This document shows positions 9,977 through 19,887 of a stretch of DNA of 64,000 nucleotides, piece by piece. Position numbers and translations under genes: made by a program. The DNA is taken from assembly GCF_009469695.1 (NCBI RefSeq), contig NZ_SSSR01000004.1, positions 1 to 64,000 on the forward strand, given 5' to 3'. The notes under the pieces are model-generated. The model saw only the letters and a program-made list of their open reading frames with translations. It made no database searches and was not told where the DNA came from. Position 1 is the stretch's first letter; each line of letters opens with the position of its first letter. The stretch is from Propionivibrio limicola. GTDB lineage: Bacteria; Pseudomonadota; Gammaproteobacteria; Burkholderiales; Rhodocyclaceae.

Positions 9977-11188
9977 TCAGGCCAGGCGGTCGCGCTTCGC
10001 CAAAGAGGGGAAGAGTCTGAGCCACAGCGCGGCCACCAGAATTGTGCCTGTACCGCCGAAAACGACGGAGCCGACAGGGCCGAACCACTCGGCCGTCGCT
10101 CCCGATTCGAATTCCCCCAGCTGATTCGAAGCGCCGATAAAAATCGAATTGACCGCACCGACGCGGCCGCGCATGTCGTCCGGTGTTTCGAGTTGCGCCA
10201 GCGTCTGGCGTACGACAACGCTGACATTGTCAGCCGCACCGGAGACGGAAAGCGCCACGAACGAGAGCAGGAAGTTTGACGAGAGCCCGAAAATCAGCAT
10301 CGCCAAGCCAAAAACCGCCACGCCAACCAGCAGAATCTTGCCGACCTGGCGCTCCAGAGGCCAACGGGTCAGCACGAGCGACATCAGTAGTGCACCGATA
10401 GCCGGCGCCGAGCGCAGGATGCCGAGCCCGACCGGGCCGGTCTGAAGAATATCGCGGGCAAAAATAGGCAGGAGCGCCGTGGCGCCGCCCAGCAAAACGG
10501 CGAACAGGTCGATCGACGTCGCCCCGAGAAGGACTTTGTGCCTCCATACAAAGACAACACCGGAAAACATCCCTCGCCAGCCGGGCGGTGCCGACGAGCC
10601 CTGTCGTTGATAACGAATGCCAAGCGTCAAGGCGAACGAGGCGACAAACAAAGCGGCACCGCACGCATAAACGACGGCAGGTCCGGCGACATAGAGCAAG
10701 CCGCCGAGCGCCGGGCCGCCGATGACGGCGATCTGAATACCGCTTGAGGCGGCAGCCACGGCGCGCGGCAGGATTTCCAGTGCCACGAGTTGCGGAATCA
10801 GGGCCTGCTGCGCCGGCATCTGGAACGCACGCGACACACCGAACAAAACCGATAGCCCCAGAATCAACTCCCGCGAGATGAATCCCGTGAGCGTCGCCAC
10901 AATGAGGACAGCGGCGATGAGCGCCTGCAGGAACAGGCTGGCGGCAAAAACCCGGCCACGGTGCAAGCGGTCGACGACCTGTCCGGCGGGCAAGGTCATC
11001 AGCAAGGCGGGAACGAACTGATACAGGCCGACCAGGCCGAGATCCCAGGCACTGTCGGTCAAGTCATACATCTGCCAGGCCACGGCCACCATGAGCATCT
11101 GGTTGGCAGCAGTGGCGCCCAAGCGCGCCAGCCAGAAACGGACAAACTGACGATAGGAAAGAAGACCGGAAAACGTATTGTCGATCAT
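9977..11188 (-). CDS. MFS transporter, EntS/drug-exporter-like
   Basis: 403 residues with about 12 membrane segments, starting MIDNTFSGLLSYRQFVRFWLARLG. The signature LPAGQVVDRLHRGRVF after the second helix is the MFS loop-2 motif, and the overall style matches the MFS_3 (enterobactin exporter EntS-like) group. No siderophore genes are nearby, so the substrate is unknown. Transcribed alone, 74 bp after the glycosylase gene on the same strand. Confidence 0.8.
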   Translation of the reverse strand: MIDNTFSGLLSYRQFVRFWLARLGATAANQMLMVAVAWQMYDLTDSAWDLGLVGLYQFVPALLMTLPAGQVVDRLHRGRVFAASLFLQALIAAVLIVATLTGFISRELILGLSVLFGVSRAFQMPAQQALIPQLVALEILPRAVAAASSGIQIAVIGGPALGGLLYVAGPAVVYACGAALFVASFALTLGIRYQRQGSSAPPGWRGMFSGVVFVWRHKVLLGATSIDLFAVLLGGATALLPIFARDILQTGPVGLGILRSAPAIGALLMSLVLTRWPLERQVGKILLVGVAVFGLAMLIFGLSSNFLLSFVALSVSGAADNVSVVVRQTLAQLETPDDMRGRVGAVNSIFIGASNQLGEFESGATAEWFGPVGSVVFGGTGTILVAALWLRLFPSLAKRDRLA

Positions 11189-11262
11189 GGATTCAGGCGT
11201 TACGGGCGCAAATGGTCAAACAAAACACAGCGATTAAAGTCACCGCCGAAGTCGAAACCAAC

Positions 11263-12108
11263 TCAGCCTTCGGCCTTTGCCGCCCGCATCAAACGGCGCG
11301 CCCTGCACAAGTCTTCCCAAGCCTTGGCCTTGTCCGGCAGGTTGCGCAGCAGGTAGGCCGGGTGATAGGTGACGATGACCGGAATCTCCCGGCCGCCGCT
11401 CAGCTCATCGCGGTAAGTCAGCGTCCGGCCGCGCAGGCTGGCCAGCGAACTTTCGTCGCGCAGCACAGAATTGACGGCCGCGCGGCCGAGCAGGACGAGC
11501 AGCCGCGGCTGGATCAGCGCGATCTGGCGCCGCAGATACGGGAAACAGGTCGCCATTTCCGCAGCATCCGGCGTCCGGTTGTTCGGCGGACGGCATTTCA
11601 CGGCATTGGCGATATACACATCGTCGCCCCGTTCAAGGTCAATGGCCTCCAGCATCGCATCGAGCAACTTGCCGGCCTGGCCGACGAATGGCTCGCCGCG
11701 CGCATCCTCCTCGGCTCCCGGTCCTTCGCCGATGAACAGCCAGTCGGCGTTTTGGTCGCCGACGCCGGGCACGGCCTGTTGCCGGTTCGCGCACAACCCG
11801 CAGGCGCGGCACGCCGCGATGCTCTCATGCAGTTCCGGCCAGTCCATGCCGGCAATACGGGCGGTACGGTCGTCGGTGGTGTCTTGAGACGTGGCGGGTG
11901 GCTCGGACTCAAGATGATGCTGTTCCGGTGGCGGCACGAACAACGGCTCTTCCGGAAATTCGGGTGCCGAAGCGGGCCCGGCATCCGGCACCGTCGGGCC
12001 GGTCACCGGCGCGACATCTTGCGCGGACGCCTCGACCGGCGGCTGGCGCAGCTTCCAGACGGGGCCGAGTCCCATTTCCTCGAGAATCTGCTCACGGGTA
12101 AGCGTCAT
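11263..12108 (-). CDS. Uracil-DNA glycosylase, family 4/5 (Fe-S type)
   Basis: 281 residues. It removes uracil from DNA to start base-excision repair. The catalytic motif [20 protein letters not shown] (about 125-144), the [13 protein letters not shown] block and YHPAYLLRN near the C terminus mark the family; cysteines in CRACGLC and downstream (near 181 and 197) fit the 4Fe-4S cluster. The first 70 residues are a proline/glutamate-rich extension of low complexity, longer than in thermophile enzymes but common in betaproteobacteria. Its ATG overlaps the rimI stop by 4 bp (ATGA), so tsaB-rimI-udg form one operon. Confidence 0.9.
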   Translation of the reverse strand: MTLTREQILEEMGLGPVWKLRQPPVEASAQDVAPVTGPTVPDAGPASAPEFPEEPLFVPPPEQHHLESEPPATSQDTTDDRTARIAGMDWPELHESIAACRACGLCANRQQAVPGVGDQNADWLFIGEGPGAEEDARGEPFVGQAGKLLDAMLEAIDLERGDDVYIANAVKCRPPNNRTPDAAEMATCFPYLRRQIALIQPRLLVLLGRAAVNSVLRDESSLASLRGRTLTYRDELSGGREIPVIVTYHPAYLLRNLPDKAKAWEDLCRARRLMRAAKAEG

Positions 12109-12581
12109 GTCGTCAGCTCCGCGAGCGGGTAAGTCATGACCAGCGCGTCCTCGCGGCCATTTTCGGCCGGATAGTAATTACGCCGCACGCCAATCTGCTT
12201 GAAGCCGAAATGCCGGTACAGCGACACGGCTTTGGCATTGGATGGCCGGACTTCGAGAAGAAAGGTTTGCGCGCCCTGCTCGCGTCCGACATGCATGGCA
12301 TGCCGCAACAAACGGGCACCGAATCCCTTGCCCTGCCATTTATCGGCGACACCGATGGTCAGCAGATGGGCATCGTCAACGGCGAGCATCACGACAAAGT
12401 AGCCGACCAGTTCGCCACCGATGCGGCAAACCCGGCAGCTGTAGCCGCTCTGGAGGCAGTCTTTGAAATTGCCGGGGCCCCAAGGGAATGGGCAAACGCC
12501 AAGTTCGATGGCGAAAACGTCGTCGATGTCGGTAGCGGACATCGGCAGGATTTCGACCGGCAGCTCAATCGCTCCCGGCAT
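12105..12581 (-). CDS. rimI: Ribosomal-protein alanine N-acetyltransferase RimI
   Basis: 158 residues, a GNAT fold enzyme that acetylates the N-terminal alanine of ribosomal protein S18. The acetyl-CoA-binding loop is seen as VADKWQGKGFGARLLRHAM (about 77-95), preceded by the LLTIGV strand and followed by LEVRPSNAKAVSLYRHFGF, the typical RimI C-terminal block. It overlaps the tsaB stop by one base (TGATG) and the glycosylase start by four, indicating translational coupling. Confidence 0.93.
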   Translation of the reverse strand: MPGAIELPVEILPMSATDIDDVFAIELGVCPFPWGPGNFKDCLQSGYSCRVCRIGGELVGYFVVMLAVDDAHLLTIGVADKWQGKGFGARLLRHAMHVGREQGAQTFLLEVRPSNAKAVSLYRHFGFKQIGVRRNYYPAENGREDALVMTYPLAELTT

Positions 12582-13258
12582 CAGGCTTTGCCTCCTTCGG
12601 CCAGACGCTCGGCGACGGTCTTGGCCACCTTGTTGCGCACATAGAGCGGCGCGGCATCGGCCGGATCGATTTGCTCGCCACGCGCCAGACGCGGCGCGGC
12701 GAGCCGAACGACAAACGCGGCGTCAGGCATGATTTCGGGCTTCCAGACATCGACAACTGGAGCCAGCCTTTCGCGCAGCACAGGATAAGCAGCCAGCCCA
12801 TTACCGCAGGCAAGCCAGCCGCCCGTTTCGGGAAGCGGTACCGATTCCGGGGCATAAACGCCGATCTCGCCGCGCAGTTCACCGTGCTCGAACACACCGA
12901 CATACACCTCCCCCATGCGGGCATCGAGCGCCACGATGACGCGCTCGCCACCGCTCGCCAAGGCCATCGCCTCTAGCGTGCCGATGCCGATAAGGGGAAC
13001 ATCGCGCGCGACGGAGAGGCCTTGGGCGACACCGCAAGACACACGCAGACCGGTAAATGACCCCGGTCCCATGCCGAAGGCGATTCCGTCCAGATCGGCG
13101 AAACCGAGTCCGGCTTCTTTCAAGGTCGCTTCGGCAACGGGCAGCAAGGTAGCCGAATTCGACTGCCCGTCGGGGCAGCTTCGCGCGATCACATTTCCAT
13201 CCTGCCAAAGGGCGATGGACCCCGGATCGGAGGCGGTTTCGAGAGCGAGGATTTTCAT
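12581..13258 (-). CDS. tsaB: tRNA threonylcarbamoyladenosine biosynthesis protein TsaB
   Basis: 225 residues, an ASKHA-fold partner of TsaD in making the t6A modification at position 37 of ANN-decoding tRNAs. The start MKILALETASDPGSIAL and the block GPGSFTGLRVSCGVAQGLS (about 68-86) are diagnostic. First gene of tsaB-rimI-uracil glycosylase, an arrangement widespread in proteobacteria. Confidence 0.95.
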   Translation of the reverse strand: MKILALETASDPGSIALWQDGNVIARSCPDGQSNSATLLPVAEATLKEAGLGFADLDGIAFGMGPGSFTGLRVSCGVAQGLSVARDVPLIGIGTLEAMALASGGERVIVALDARMGEVYVGVFEHGELRGEIGVYAPESVPLPETGGWLACGNGLAAYPVLRERLAPVVDVWKPEIMPDAAFVVRLAAPRLARGEQIDPADAAPLYVRNKVAKTVAERLAEGGKA

Positions 13259-13565
13259 GGGCGGCTATTTTACCCGCACAACCGTCAATCGTCGCCGGAC
13301 AACCAAGCACCATGCCTCCGATGTGCACTGGCTAAGACAAGCGAGTGCGCCATGTTGTGTCATATAAAAACCGTATAAAAGACATTCATTATTCGAATAA
13401 ACACTATCGCGTATCGGTAATTGAATTCGACTTTTCACTACACGCATACTCGCGCCCGGCTCGCATGGGGGGTTTGAGAGCCTTAAGCCTTTCGATTCTG
13501 GGACGGTTCGTCCTTTCAAAGGATTCGAATGGCGTTGCTTTTTTCACTTATAAGGGATCAGTACT
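13259..13565. other. Intergenic region between tsaB and the AAHS transporter
   Basis: About 300 bp without a convincing gene. It is more AT-rich than its surroundings in 13360-13440, which fits divergent promoters for tsaB and for the transporter gene. A purine-rich AAGGGA site (13551-13556) precedes the GTG start at 13566. I see no clear operator or terminator. Confidence 0.5.
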
Positions 13566-14973
13566 GTGTCAAATGTTGCAGTAGCCGCAGTCGCGCCAAT
13601 CGGCAAGGACTGGCAGGCAAACACTCTGGATGTACATAAATTTCTGAGTCACAGACACGTCGGAGCGACTCAGTGGCAAGTAGGGATACTCGCCTTCATT
13701 GTCCTCATCCTCGACGGGTTCGACGTCGTATCGTTCGGTTTCATCATCCCGGCCTTGCTTGAATCATGGCAGGTCTCGCGCGAGGCGATGGGTCCGGTTC
13801 TCGTGTCTGGTCTGGTCGGTCTGGCCATCGGCGCGTTTTCCGGCGGCCCGCTCGCCGACATCTTCGGCCGCCGCAAGGTCATCATCGGTTCGGTGCTGTT
13901 GTTCGGCATCATGAGCCTGATTTCCGCTTTTTCACCGAACCTGACCGTCCTCGTCATACTCCGGTTTTTGACCGGTCTCGGCCTTGGTGCATCGCAACCG
14001 AACACGGGAACGCTTGTCTCGGAATATGCACCGGCGCGCCACCGTTCGATCTTCGTTACGCTGACCTATTGCGGCTTCACCGTTGGCGCAGCCGCCGGCG
14101 GCTTCCTCAGCGCTGCGTTGCTGGCCAACTACGGTTGGGAGTCTATCCTGATTGTCGGCGGCATCGTGCCGATGCTGTTTGCCGGTATCTGCTACTTCCT
14201 GTTGCCCGAATCGCCAAGCTATCTCGCCTTGCACCCCGCCCGCCGCGCCAGATTAGCCGCAATTCTCAACAAAATCGAACCGGGCGTCGCCGACAAGGAT
14301 ACGCAATTCATTTCGGCCGAAGCTACGCACCATCAGTCGGGCAAGGCGCCGTTCCTGCAGATCCTGTCGAAGACGCACTTGCCAGTCACGCTCATGCTGT
14401 GGCTCGGTACTCTTCAGTACGATGCTGACCGTCTATCTGATGAATAGCTGGCTGCCAACGCTGGTCAAGGATGTCGGTTTCAGTATCGAGAAGGCGGCGA
14501 TGATCGGCGCCATGATGCAACTCGGCGGCGTCGTCGGAAACATCATGATCGGCTGGGCCATGGACCGATGGGAATCGCACAAAGTCGTGGTGGCCGCACT
14601 GGTGATGGCTGGCGTGTTCGCGGTGGCGATCGGTTCGGCGACCTCGGATGCCAATATCAACATCACGACCATGACGATATTGATTTTCTGTCTCGGTCTG
14701 ACCACGAACTGCGCGAACACGACGTGGGTACCGCTGGCCACCGGTTACTATTCGACGAAGGTGCGCGCCACCGGCACCGGCTGGATGACCGCCGTTGGCC
14801 GCCTTGGCGCGATTTCGGGGGCTTCGATGGGGGCTGTCCTTCTGTCCTTCCATCTGACCATGGGGCAGATCTTCTACTGCCTGTGCGTACCGGTCGGCCT
14901 CGGCATCATTGCCGCACTTGGCAAGCTCCGTTTATCGAAAGGCAGCAAGGCGGTCTCCTCGCTGGCGCACTGA
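13566..14973 (+). pseudogene. Aromatic acid:H+ symporter (AAHS) MFS transporter, frameshifted
   Basis: The first part starts with GTG at 13566 and encodes an AAHS-type N-terminal half with the hallmark DGFDVVSFGFIIPAL (about 50-64) and loop motif SGGPLADIFGRRKV. It stops at 14447 in a non-homologous tail. The rest (NSWLPTLVKDVGFS onward) lies in another frame and runs to 14973. The frames join if one extra base near 14413-14416 is removed, restoring a protein of about 468 residues, the family length. Members import 4-hydroxybenzoate-like acids. Either a real inactivating insertion or a sequencing error; the rest of both halves is well conserved, so the lesion is recent. No aromatic catabolism genes are nearby. 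Confidence 0.8.
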
Positions 14974-15060
14974 GCATCGCCGTGCCGGATTCGTCCGGCC
15001 GGCCGGTTCATCGGCAACGTAAAAGTTTCGGCGTCCGCGGCCAAACCGGGGCGCCGAACA

Positions 15061-16488
15061 TCAAGGAAAATTCAGCGTAAAGCGCGTTTCCCCACCGCCG
15101 GAGCATTTTCCGGCGGCTCTCTCCGAAGTAATCACAATCTTCCCGCCGTGGGCCTCCATGATCGATTTGGCGATGGCCAGTCCCAGCCCGGAGCGCATTC
15201 CATCTCCGCCCCGCGCGGAATCGGCACGGTAAAAACGATCGAAGAGACGTGGCAAATGCTCGGCCGGAATCGTCTCCCCGGAATTGATGACGTCGATGGA
15301 CACACCACTGGCCGTTGCGTTCTTGATGATGACGCTCACCTGTCCGCCCGACGGCGTGTGCCGGATCGCGTTCGACAACAGGTTGCTGATGGCGCGGCGA
15401 ATCATCAAGGAATCGCCCTCGATTTCTCCTTTTCCCGAGCAACTCACCGTCACCCCCTTTTCCTCGGCCGCGATGCGATAAAACTCGACGAGGTTGTCGA
15501 TCAACGGCGCCAGATCAAGCTTTTCCCGTGACGGAATCAGCTGACCTTCGTCGGCTTTGGCGAGGAACAGCATGTCGGCCACCATGCGCGACAGGCGTTC
15601 GTATTCCTCGACGTTCGAAGCCAGTACCTCGCGGTATTCCTCGGGGGAGCGCGAACGCGACAGCGTGACCTGCGTTTGCGTCAGCAGGTTGCTGATCGGC
15701 GTGCGGAATTCGTGCGCGAGGTCGGAAGAAAAATCGGACAGGCGCCGGAACGAGGCTTCCAGCCGCGCCAGCATGGCGTTGAGCGTCTGCGCCAGATCGG
15801 CGAGTTCGGCCGGCACCGCTTCAGCGTCGAGGCGGGCGTCGAGCCGTTGCGCGGTGATACCCGACGCCTTCTGCCGCATGGCCTGCAACGGCGCCAGCCC
15901 GCGCCGCACGGCCAGCCAGCCGAGCACGCCGGTCAGCAAGGCAGCGAGTACGACGAACGACCACAAGGTCCGGCGGAAGCCGTCCATGAACTGCTCGTGG
16001 TGCGAAATATCGGTCGCCACGCCGACGATGGCCGGCAGCGCATCGGGGATGCCGGTCGGCACTGGCGCGGAAATGCCGCGCAGCGGCGTACTGCGCGCGG
16101 TCCGCCAAACGTACGGATGCCGGCCATTGCCATGCACCTGCCTCACCAGCAGCGCTTCCGGAAATTCGGCGCCGCTCGTAGCAAACAACGTCTCGCCATT
16201 CGGCGCCTTCACCACCACGGCCAGCCCCGAATGGCCGATCAGGGCATCGTCAAGGTGCTGCGGGATCGCATCCAGATCGGCTTGCGAGGTCACTTTCGCC
16301 AGCGCCTGCCGGGCCAACTGCAGCTTGCCGTTCAGCACGGCGAGATCCTGCTCCTCGAAATGCTGCTCAACGGCGGTGCCAATCAGGTAGCCGAGCGCCA
16401 ACAGTACCGCCGTCGATGCCGCGGCGAACAGCGCCGTCAGCCGCCGGGCAATCGAAGCACGCGACGCACGGCGGTCGCTCAATCGCAC
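15061..16488 (-). CDS. cusS: Heavy-metal sensor histidine kinase, CusS-like
   Basis: 475 residues. Two membrane helices (about 18-38 and 170-190) enclose a periplasmic sensor region; a HAMP domain follows, then the phosphoacceptor block [15 protein letters not shown] (His near 261), and a HATPase domain with [14 protein letters not shown] and [16 protein letters not shown]. It is expected to sense periplasmic Cu(I)/Ag(I) and phosphorylate CusR. Its start overlaps cusR by 10 bp. The metal specificity is inferred from the linked cus genes. Confidence 0.88.
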   Translation of the reverse strand: MRLSDRRASRASIARRLTALFAAASTAVLLALGYLIGTAVEQHFEEQDLAVLNGKLQLARQALAKVTSQADLDAIPQHLDDALIGHSGLAVVVKAPNGETLFATSGAEFPEALLVRQVHGNGRHPYVWRTARSTPLRGISAPVPTGIPDALPAIVGVATDISHHEQFMDGFRRTLWSFVVLAALLTGVLGWLAVRRGLAPLQAMRQKASGITAQRLDARLDAEAVPAELADLAQTLNAMLARLEASFRRLSDFSSDLAHEFRTPISNLLTQTQVTLSRSRSPEEYREVLASNVEEYERLSRMVADMLFLAKADEGQLIPSREKLDLAPLIDNLVEFYRIAAEEKGVTVSCSGKGEIEGDSLMIRRAISNLLSNAIRHTPSGGQVSVIIKNATASGVSIDVINSGETIPAEHLPRLFDRFYRADSARGGDGMRSGLGLAIAKSIMEAHGGKIVITSERAAGKCSGGGETRFTLNFP

Positions 16489-17168
16489 GCCGCATCCTCC
16501 AGCACGTAGCCCATGCCGCGCACGGTACGGATCAGCTTCGGCTCAAAGTCGTCGTCGACCTTTGCGCGCAGGCGGCGCACGGCGACTTCGACGACGTTGG
16601 TGTCGCTATCGAAATTCATGTCCCAGACCTGCGAGGCGATCAGCGAACGCGGCAGCACTTCGCCCTGCCGGCGCAACAACAGTTCGATCAACGCGAATTC
16701 CTTGGCCGTCAAGTCGATGCGCCGACCGGCACGGGTGACGCGCCGCCGCAGCAGATCGAGTTCGAGGTCGGCCGCACGCAAGAGCATGGGTTCCGACTCC
16801 TTGCTCTTGTTGCCGCGCCGAAGCAGGGTGCGCACGCGGGCCAGCAGTTCGGCAAAGGCAAACGGCTTGACGAGATAATCGTCGGCGCCGAGTTCGAGCC
16901 CGCGCACCCGGTCGTCGACCTGATCGCGCGCCGTCAGAAACAGCACCGGCATCTCCTTGCCGGCCCGGCGAATGCCTTGCAGAATCTGCCAGCCATCGAT
17001 ACCCGGCAGCATCACGTCGAGGATTGCCAGATCGTAGGCCTCGGTCAGTGCCTGATGCAGGCCGTCGAAGCCGTCACGTGCCAGATCGACGACGAACCCC
17101 GCCTCACCCAGCCCCTGCTTCAGGTAATCGCCGGTTTTCGGCTCGTCTTCGACCACCAGAATTTTCAT
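16479..17168 (-). CDS. cusR: Heavy-metal response regulator, CusR-like
   Basis: 229 residues: receiver domain (1-115) with acidic pocket EDE at 7-9, phosphoacceptor Asp in [10 protein letters not shown] (about 51) and the conserved Lys in DDYLVKPF; then an OmpR-type winged helix (130-225) ending [14 protein letters not shown]. It should bind the box at 18148-18163 and drive cusFCBA. The ATG at 17168 overlaps the stop of the broken rhuM gene by 4 bp, so the regulator is presumably cotranscribed with that remnant. Confidence 0.9.
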   Translation of the reverse strand: MKILVVEDEPKTGDYLKQGLGEAGFVVDLARDGFDGLHQALTEAYDLAILDVMLPGIDGWQILQGIRRAGKEMPVLFLTARDQVDDRVRGLELGADDYLVKPFAFAELLARVRTLLRRGNKSKESEPMLLRAADLELDLLRRRVTRAGRRIDLTAKEFALIELLLRRQGEVLPRSLIASQVWDMNFDSDTNVVEVAVRRLRAKVDDDFEPKLIRTVRGMGYVLEDAACD

Positions 17169-18093
17169 GGTTTTCCGCCGGATTCAATCCGTTTGAGCAT
17201 CCGGTCAAAATCGCTTTCAAACAGGCGATCCTGCAGGATGCGATATTTTTCGAATTCGCTTTCGGCATGGGCCTTGGCGATTTCCGCGGTGACCTTGCCG
17301 GCGTCCTGCAAAACTTCCCGGTCAGTCGCCTCGATGAAGCGGTTCAGGCGCGTTTCCCAATCCTGCATGGTCATCGGAATTTTGCGCAGCGCCATGTCCT
17401 CGGCGACATCCAGATAGGCGGACACCAACCGTTCCAATTGTGCCATTTCGTGTTCGGTCAGGTAGTTCTTGGCCACAACCACATCGAATTTCAGGATCTT
17501 CCCGAGTGGAGAATCCTTCCAAGCGGTCAGGCCCATGTTGTCTTTCCCGGCATTGGCGCGGTTGTAAATAACCTCAGCCGCCGTCTGTCCGTGAATGGCC
17601 CAGTGCAACTTGTTTTGCACGGTGGCAAAAAAGCGCTTGGTAGCTTGGTAAAGCCTTTGACGGTGAATTCTTCGATGATGCGGGTAGCCCACTTGCGAAA
17701 CTGTACCGCGCGCTCGGAATTAACCTTGTAGCCCACCGCGATGATGGCCGCCAGGCTGTAGTGCTGGGTGTCATACGTCTTGCCGTCAGCAGCAGTTATC
17801 CGAAATTTTCGGATAACTGAATCCGCCTCCAATTCACTGTCGGAAAACACTTTTTTCAGGTGATAGTTCACGGTGCGTACGTCTACGTCATAGAGCACCC
17901 CCATCATCTTCTGGGTCAGCCAGATGCTCTCGTCGGCATGCACTGCCTCCACACCGCCTTGGCCGCTGGCGGCGACAGAGGTCAGGTATTCGGCAGCGGA
18001 GGAGCGAACAATGGAGGACATGGCCCCCCGGGCAGACTGCTGCTGTGCGCCATCCGTGATGCGGCTGGTTCTGCCTCTCTTGCTGGCGGTCAT
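17165..18093 (-). pseudogene. RhuM-family protein, broken by internal deletion and frameshift
   Basis: The 5' part (from 18093) encodes the RhuM N-terminal half: IWLTQKMMGVLYDVDVRTVNYHLKKVF and KYSLAAIIAVGYKVNSERAVQFRKWAT-like blocks, up to EEFTVKGF. In family members about 60 residues follow before the block TKRFFATVQNKLHWAIHG, but here that block starts immediately and in another frame (junction near 17640-17665), continuing to 17165. So a deletion removed the middle and shifted the frame. RhuM proteins are widespread accessory proteins of uncertain function, named from a Salmonella pathogenicity island. The remnant sits between the cus promoter region and cusR and its stop overlaps the cusR start. 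Confidence 0.8.
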
Positions 18094-18147
18094 GCGATTC
18101 CTTTCACCTTATTCGCTCGTCCAAATGCATTCACAACGGGGTCGAAG

Positions 18148-18163
18148 ATTACAGCAATGTAAT
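18148..18163. promoter_or_regulatory. CusR/CopR-type operator between rhuM remnant and cusF
   Basis: ATTACAGCAATGTAAT is a perfect inverted repeat of ATTACA around GCAA. This is the shape of known heavy-metal response-regulator boxes. It lies 78 bp before the cusF start and 55 bp before the start of the rhuM-cusR-cusS direction, so it may serve both transcripts. Confidence 0.75.
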
Positions 18164-18241
18164 TTTCCGGTCAGCTTCCCGCCGGCCACCTGATGCCATA
18201 CTGCACACACCATCAAGCACTGATTCGATTGAGGACTGAAC

Positions 18242-18586
18242 ATGAAAAACACCCTTGCCATTTCGATTGCCGCCCTTTTCGCACTGCTCTCCCCGGCCGC
18301 ACAGTCGGCGGGTGGACACAACACCCATAGCGGGCACGGTGCCATGCACTCCGCCGTGGAAGGCGGCATGGTCGACGGCGTCGTCAAGAAAATCGACACG
18401 GCGGCGGGCAAGGTCACCGTCAGCCACGGGCCGCTGACCAATCTCGACATGCCGGCGATGACCATGGTTTTCCGCGTCAAGGACGCCACCTGGCTCGACC
18501 AGATACAGGTGGGCAGCAAGATCCGCTTCGTCGCCGACAACCTCAATAACGCGCTGACCATCGTCCGCTTCGAGTTGGCCAAATGA
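18242..18586 (+). CDS. cusF: CusF-like periplasmic copper/silver chaperone
   Basis: 114 residues. A signal peptide (about 1-22, ending in QSA) is followed by a His-rich stretch and one CusF domain. Metal ligands of the family are visible: His in VSHGPL, Trp in TWLD, and the two Met of DMPAMTMVF (about 71-79). CusF hands Cu(I)/Ag(I) to the CusCBA pump. The stop overlaps the next ATG (ATGA at 18583-18586), and the operon runs cusF-cusC-cusB-cusA. Confidence 0.9.
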   Translation: MKNTLAISIAALFALLSPAAQSAGGHNTHSGHGAMHSAVEGGMVDGVVKKIDTAAGKVTVSHGPLTNLDMPAMTMVFRVKDATWLDQIQVGSKIRFVADNLNNALTIVRFELAK

Positions 18587-19887
18587 AAACCGGCACCCCG
18601 CTCAGGTTGTCGGCAATCGTCGTACTGCTCCTGACGCTCGGCCACGCGGTGCCGGCGGCCGCGCAGAACGCACCGTCGCCCGGCGTTATTGACGCTATTC
18701 CCGGCCGCACCGTCGACAGCCTGCTCGACTACGCCCGCCACAACAACCCGGAATACGCCGCGATGCGCTTCGAGGCCGACGCGGCAAGCGAGCGCATCAC
18801 GCCGGCCGGCGCCCTGCCCGACCCGAAGTTCCGGATGGAACTGATGGACATCACCAAAATGGGCGAGCAGAACGCCACGCTTTCACCCAGCCGGGTTGGC
18901 AGCACCAAGTACACGCTGATGCAGGACCTGCCCTGGTATGGCAAGCGCGACCTCAAGCGCGGCATCGCCGAACTCGAAGCCGAGAGCGCGCAAGGCCGTG
19001 CCCGCGGCACCTGGGCCGAAATCGCCGCCCGCCTGAAAACGGCGCACGCCCAGTTGTTCACCCTGTATCAGAACGAAAAACTGGCGCGCGAAATCCTCGA
19101 CCTGATGGTCAGGCTGGAGAAGATCGCGCAGGTGCGCTACGCCGGCGGACTGGCCGCGCAGCAGGACGTGATCCGCGCGCAGGTCGAGCAGACCGGCATG
19201 CGCAACGATCTGATCATGCTGACGAACGATGGCAACATGCTGCGGGCGCGCATCAATGGGCTGCTCGCCCGCCCGGCCCCCGCCCCCATCGCCAACCCGG
19301 AAGCGCTGCGGCCGATTCCCGCGCCGGCCAGGCTCGATTACGCGACGCTGGAAGACCGCGTGCGCGGCCGCAATCCGCAGCTGTTCGCCGAAGAGGCGCG
19401 CATCCAGGCCGCCGAGAAAAACCGCGAGCTAACCTACAAGAACCGCTATCCCGACTTCACGCTCGGCGTCACGCCGGTCCAGTACGAAAATTCGGTCAAG
19501 GAATGGGAAGTGATGCTCGAATTCAACATCCCGCTGCAGCAATCGTCGCGCCGGTCGATGGAGCGCGAGTCCGAGTCGATGCTCGCCGCCGCCCGCTCGC
19601 GCAAGGACGCCGCCGCCCATCAGGTGCTCACTGAACTCGCCGAGAACCTGTCCGGCATCGAAGCCGCCCGCCGCACCGAGACGCTGACGACCAGCAGCCT
19701 GTTGCCGCAGGCCGAGCTTTCCTTCAAGTCGGCGCTGGCTGGCTACGAAAACGGCAAGGTCGACTTCATGACCCTGATCGAAGCGCAAAAACAGATCCGT
19801 CAGGCCAGACAAAACCAGATCAAGGCGCAGGCCGACGCACAGATGCGTCTGGCGGAAATCGAAAAGCTATTGGGAGAAGATTTATGA
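18583..19887 (+). CDS. cusC: TolC-family outer-membrane channel of the Cus efflux system
   Basis: 434 residues with a signal peptide (about 1-26). Two OEP repeats with long helices are expected; the region LPDPKFRMELMDITKMGEQ (about 72-90) is typical of heavy-metal TolC-type proteins, and the C terminus is helical and Gln-rich (LIEAQKQIRQARQNQIKAQ). It forms the outer-membrane duct for the tripartite pump. Translationally coupled on both sides by ATGA overlaps (cusF, cusB). Confidence 0.88.
   Translation: MKTGTPLRLSAIVVLLLTLGHAVPAAAQNAPSPGVIDAIPGRTVDSLLDYARHNNPEYAAMRFEADAASERITPAGALPDPKFRMELMDITKMGEQNATLSPSRVGSTKYTLMQDLPWYGKRDLKRGIAELEAESAQGRARGTWAEIAARLKTAHAQLFTLYQNEKLAREILDLMVRLEKIAQVRYAGGLAAQQDVIRAQVEQTGMRNDLIMLTNDGNMLRARINGLLARPAPAPIANPEALRPIPAPARLDYATLEDRVRGRNPQLFAEEARIQAAEKNRELTYKNRYPDFTLGVTPVQYENSVKEWEVMLEFNIPLQQSSRRSMERESESMLAAARSRKDAAAHQVLTELAENLSGIEAARRTETLTTSSLLPQAELSFKSALAGYENGKVDFMTLIEAQKQIRQARQNQIKAQADAQMRLAEIEKLLGEDL

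Noticed and set aside
13345-13584. 79-codon plus-strand frame before the AAHS gene
   Set aside because: It overlaps the promoter region and transporter start and has no recognisable product.
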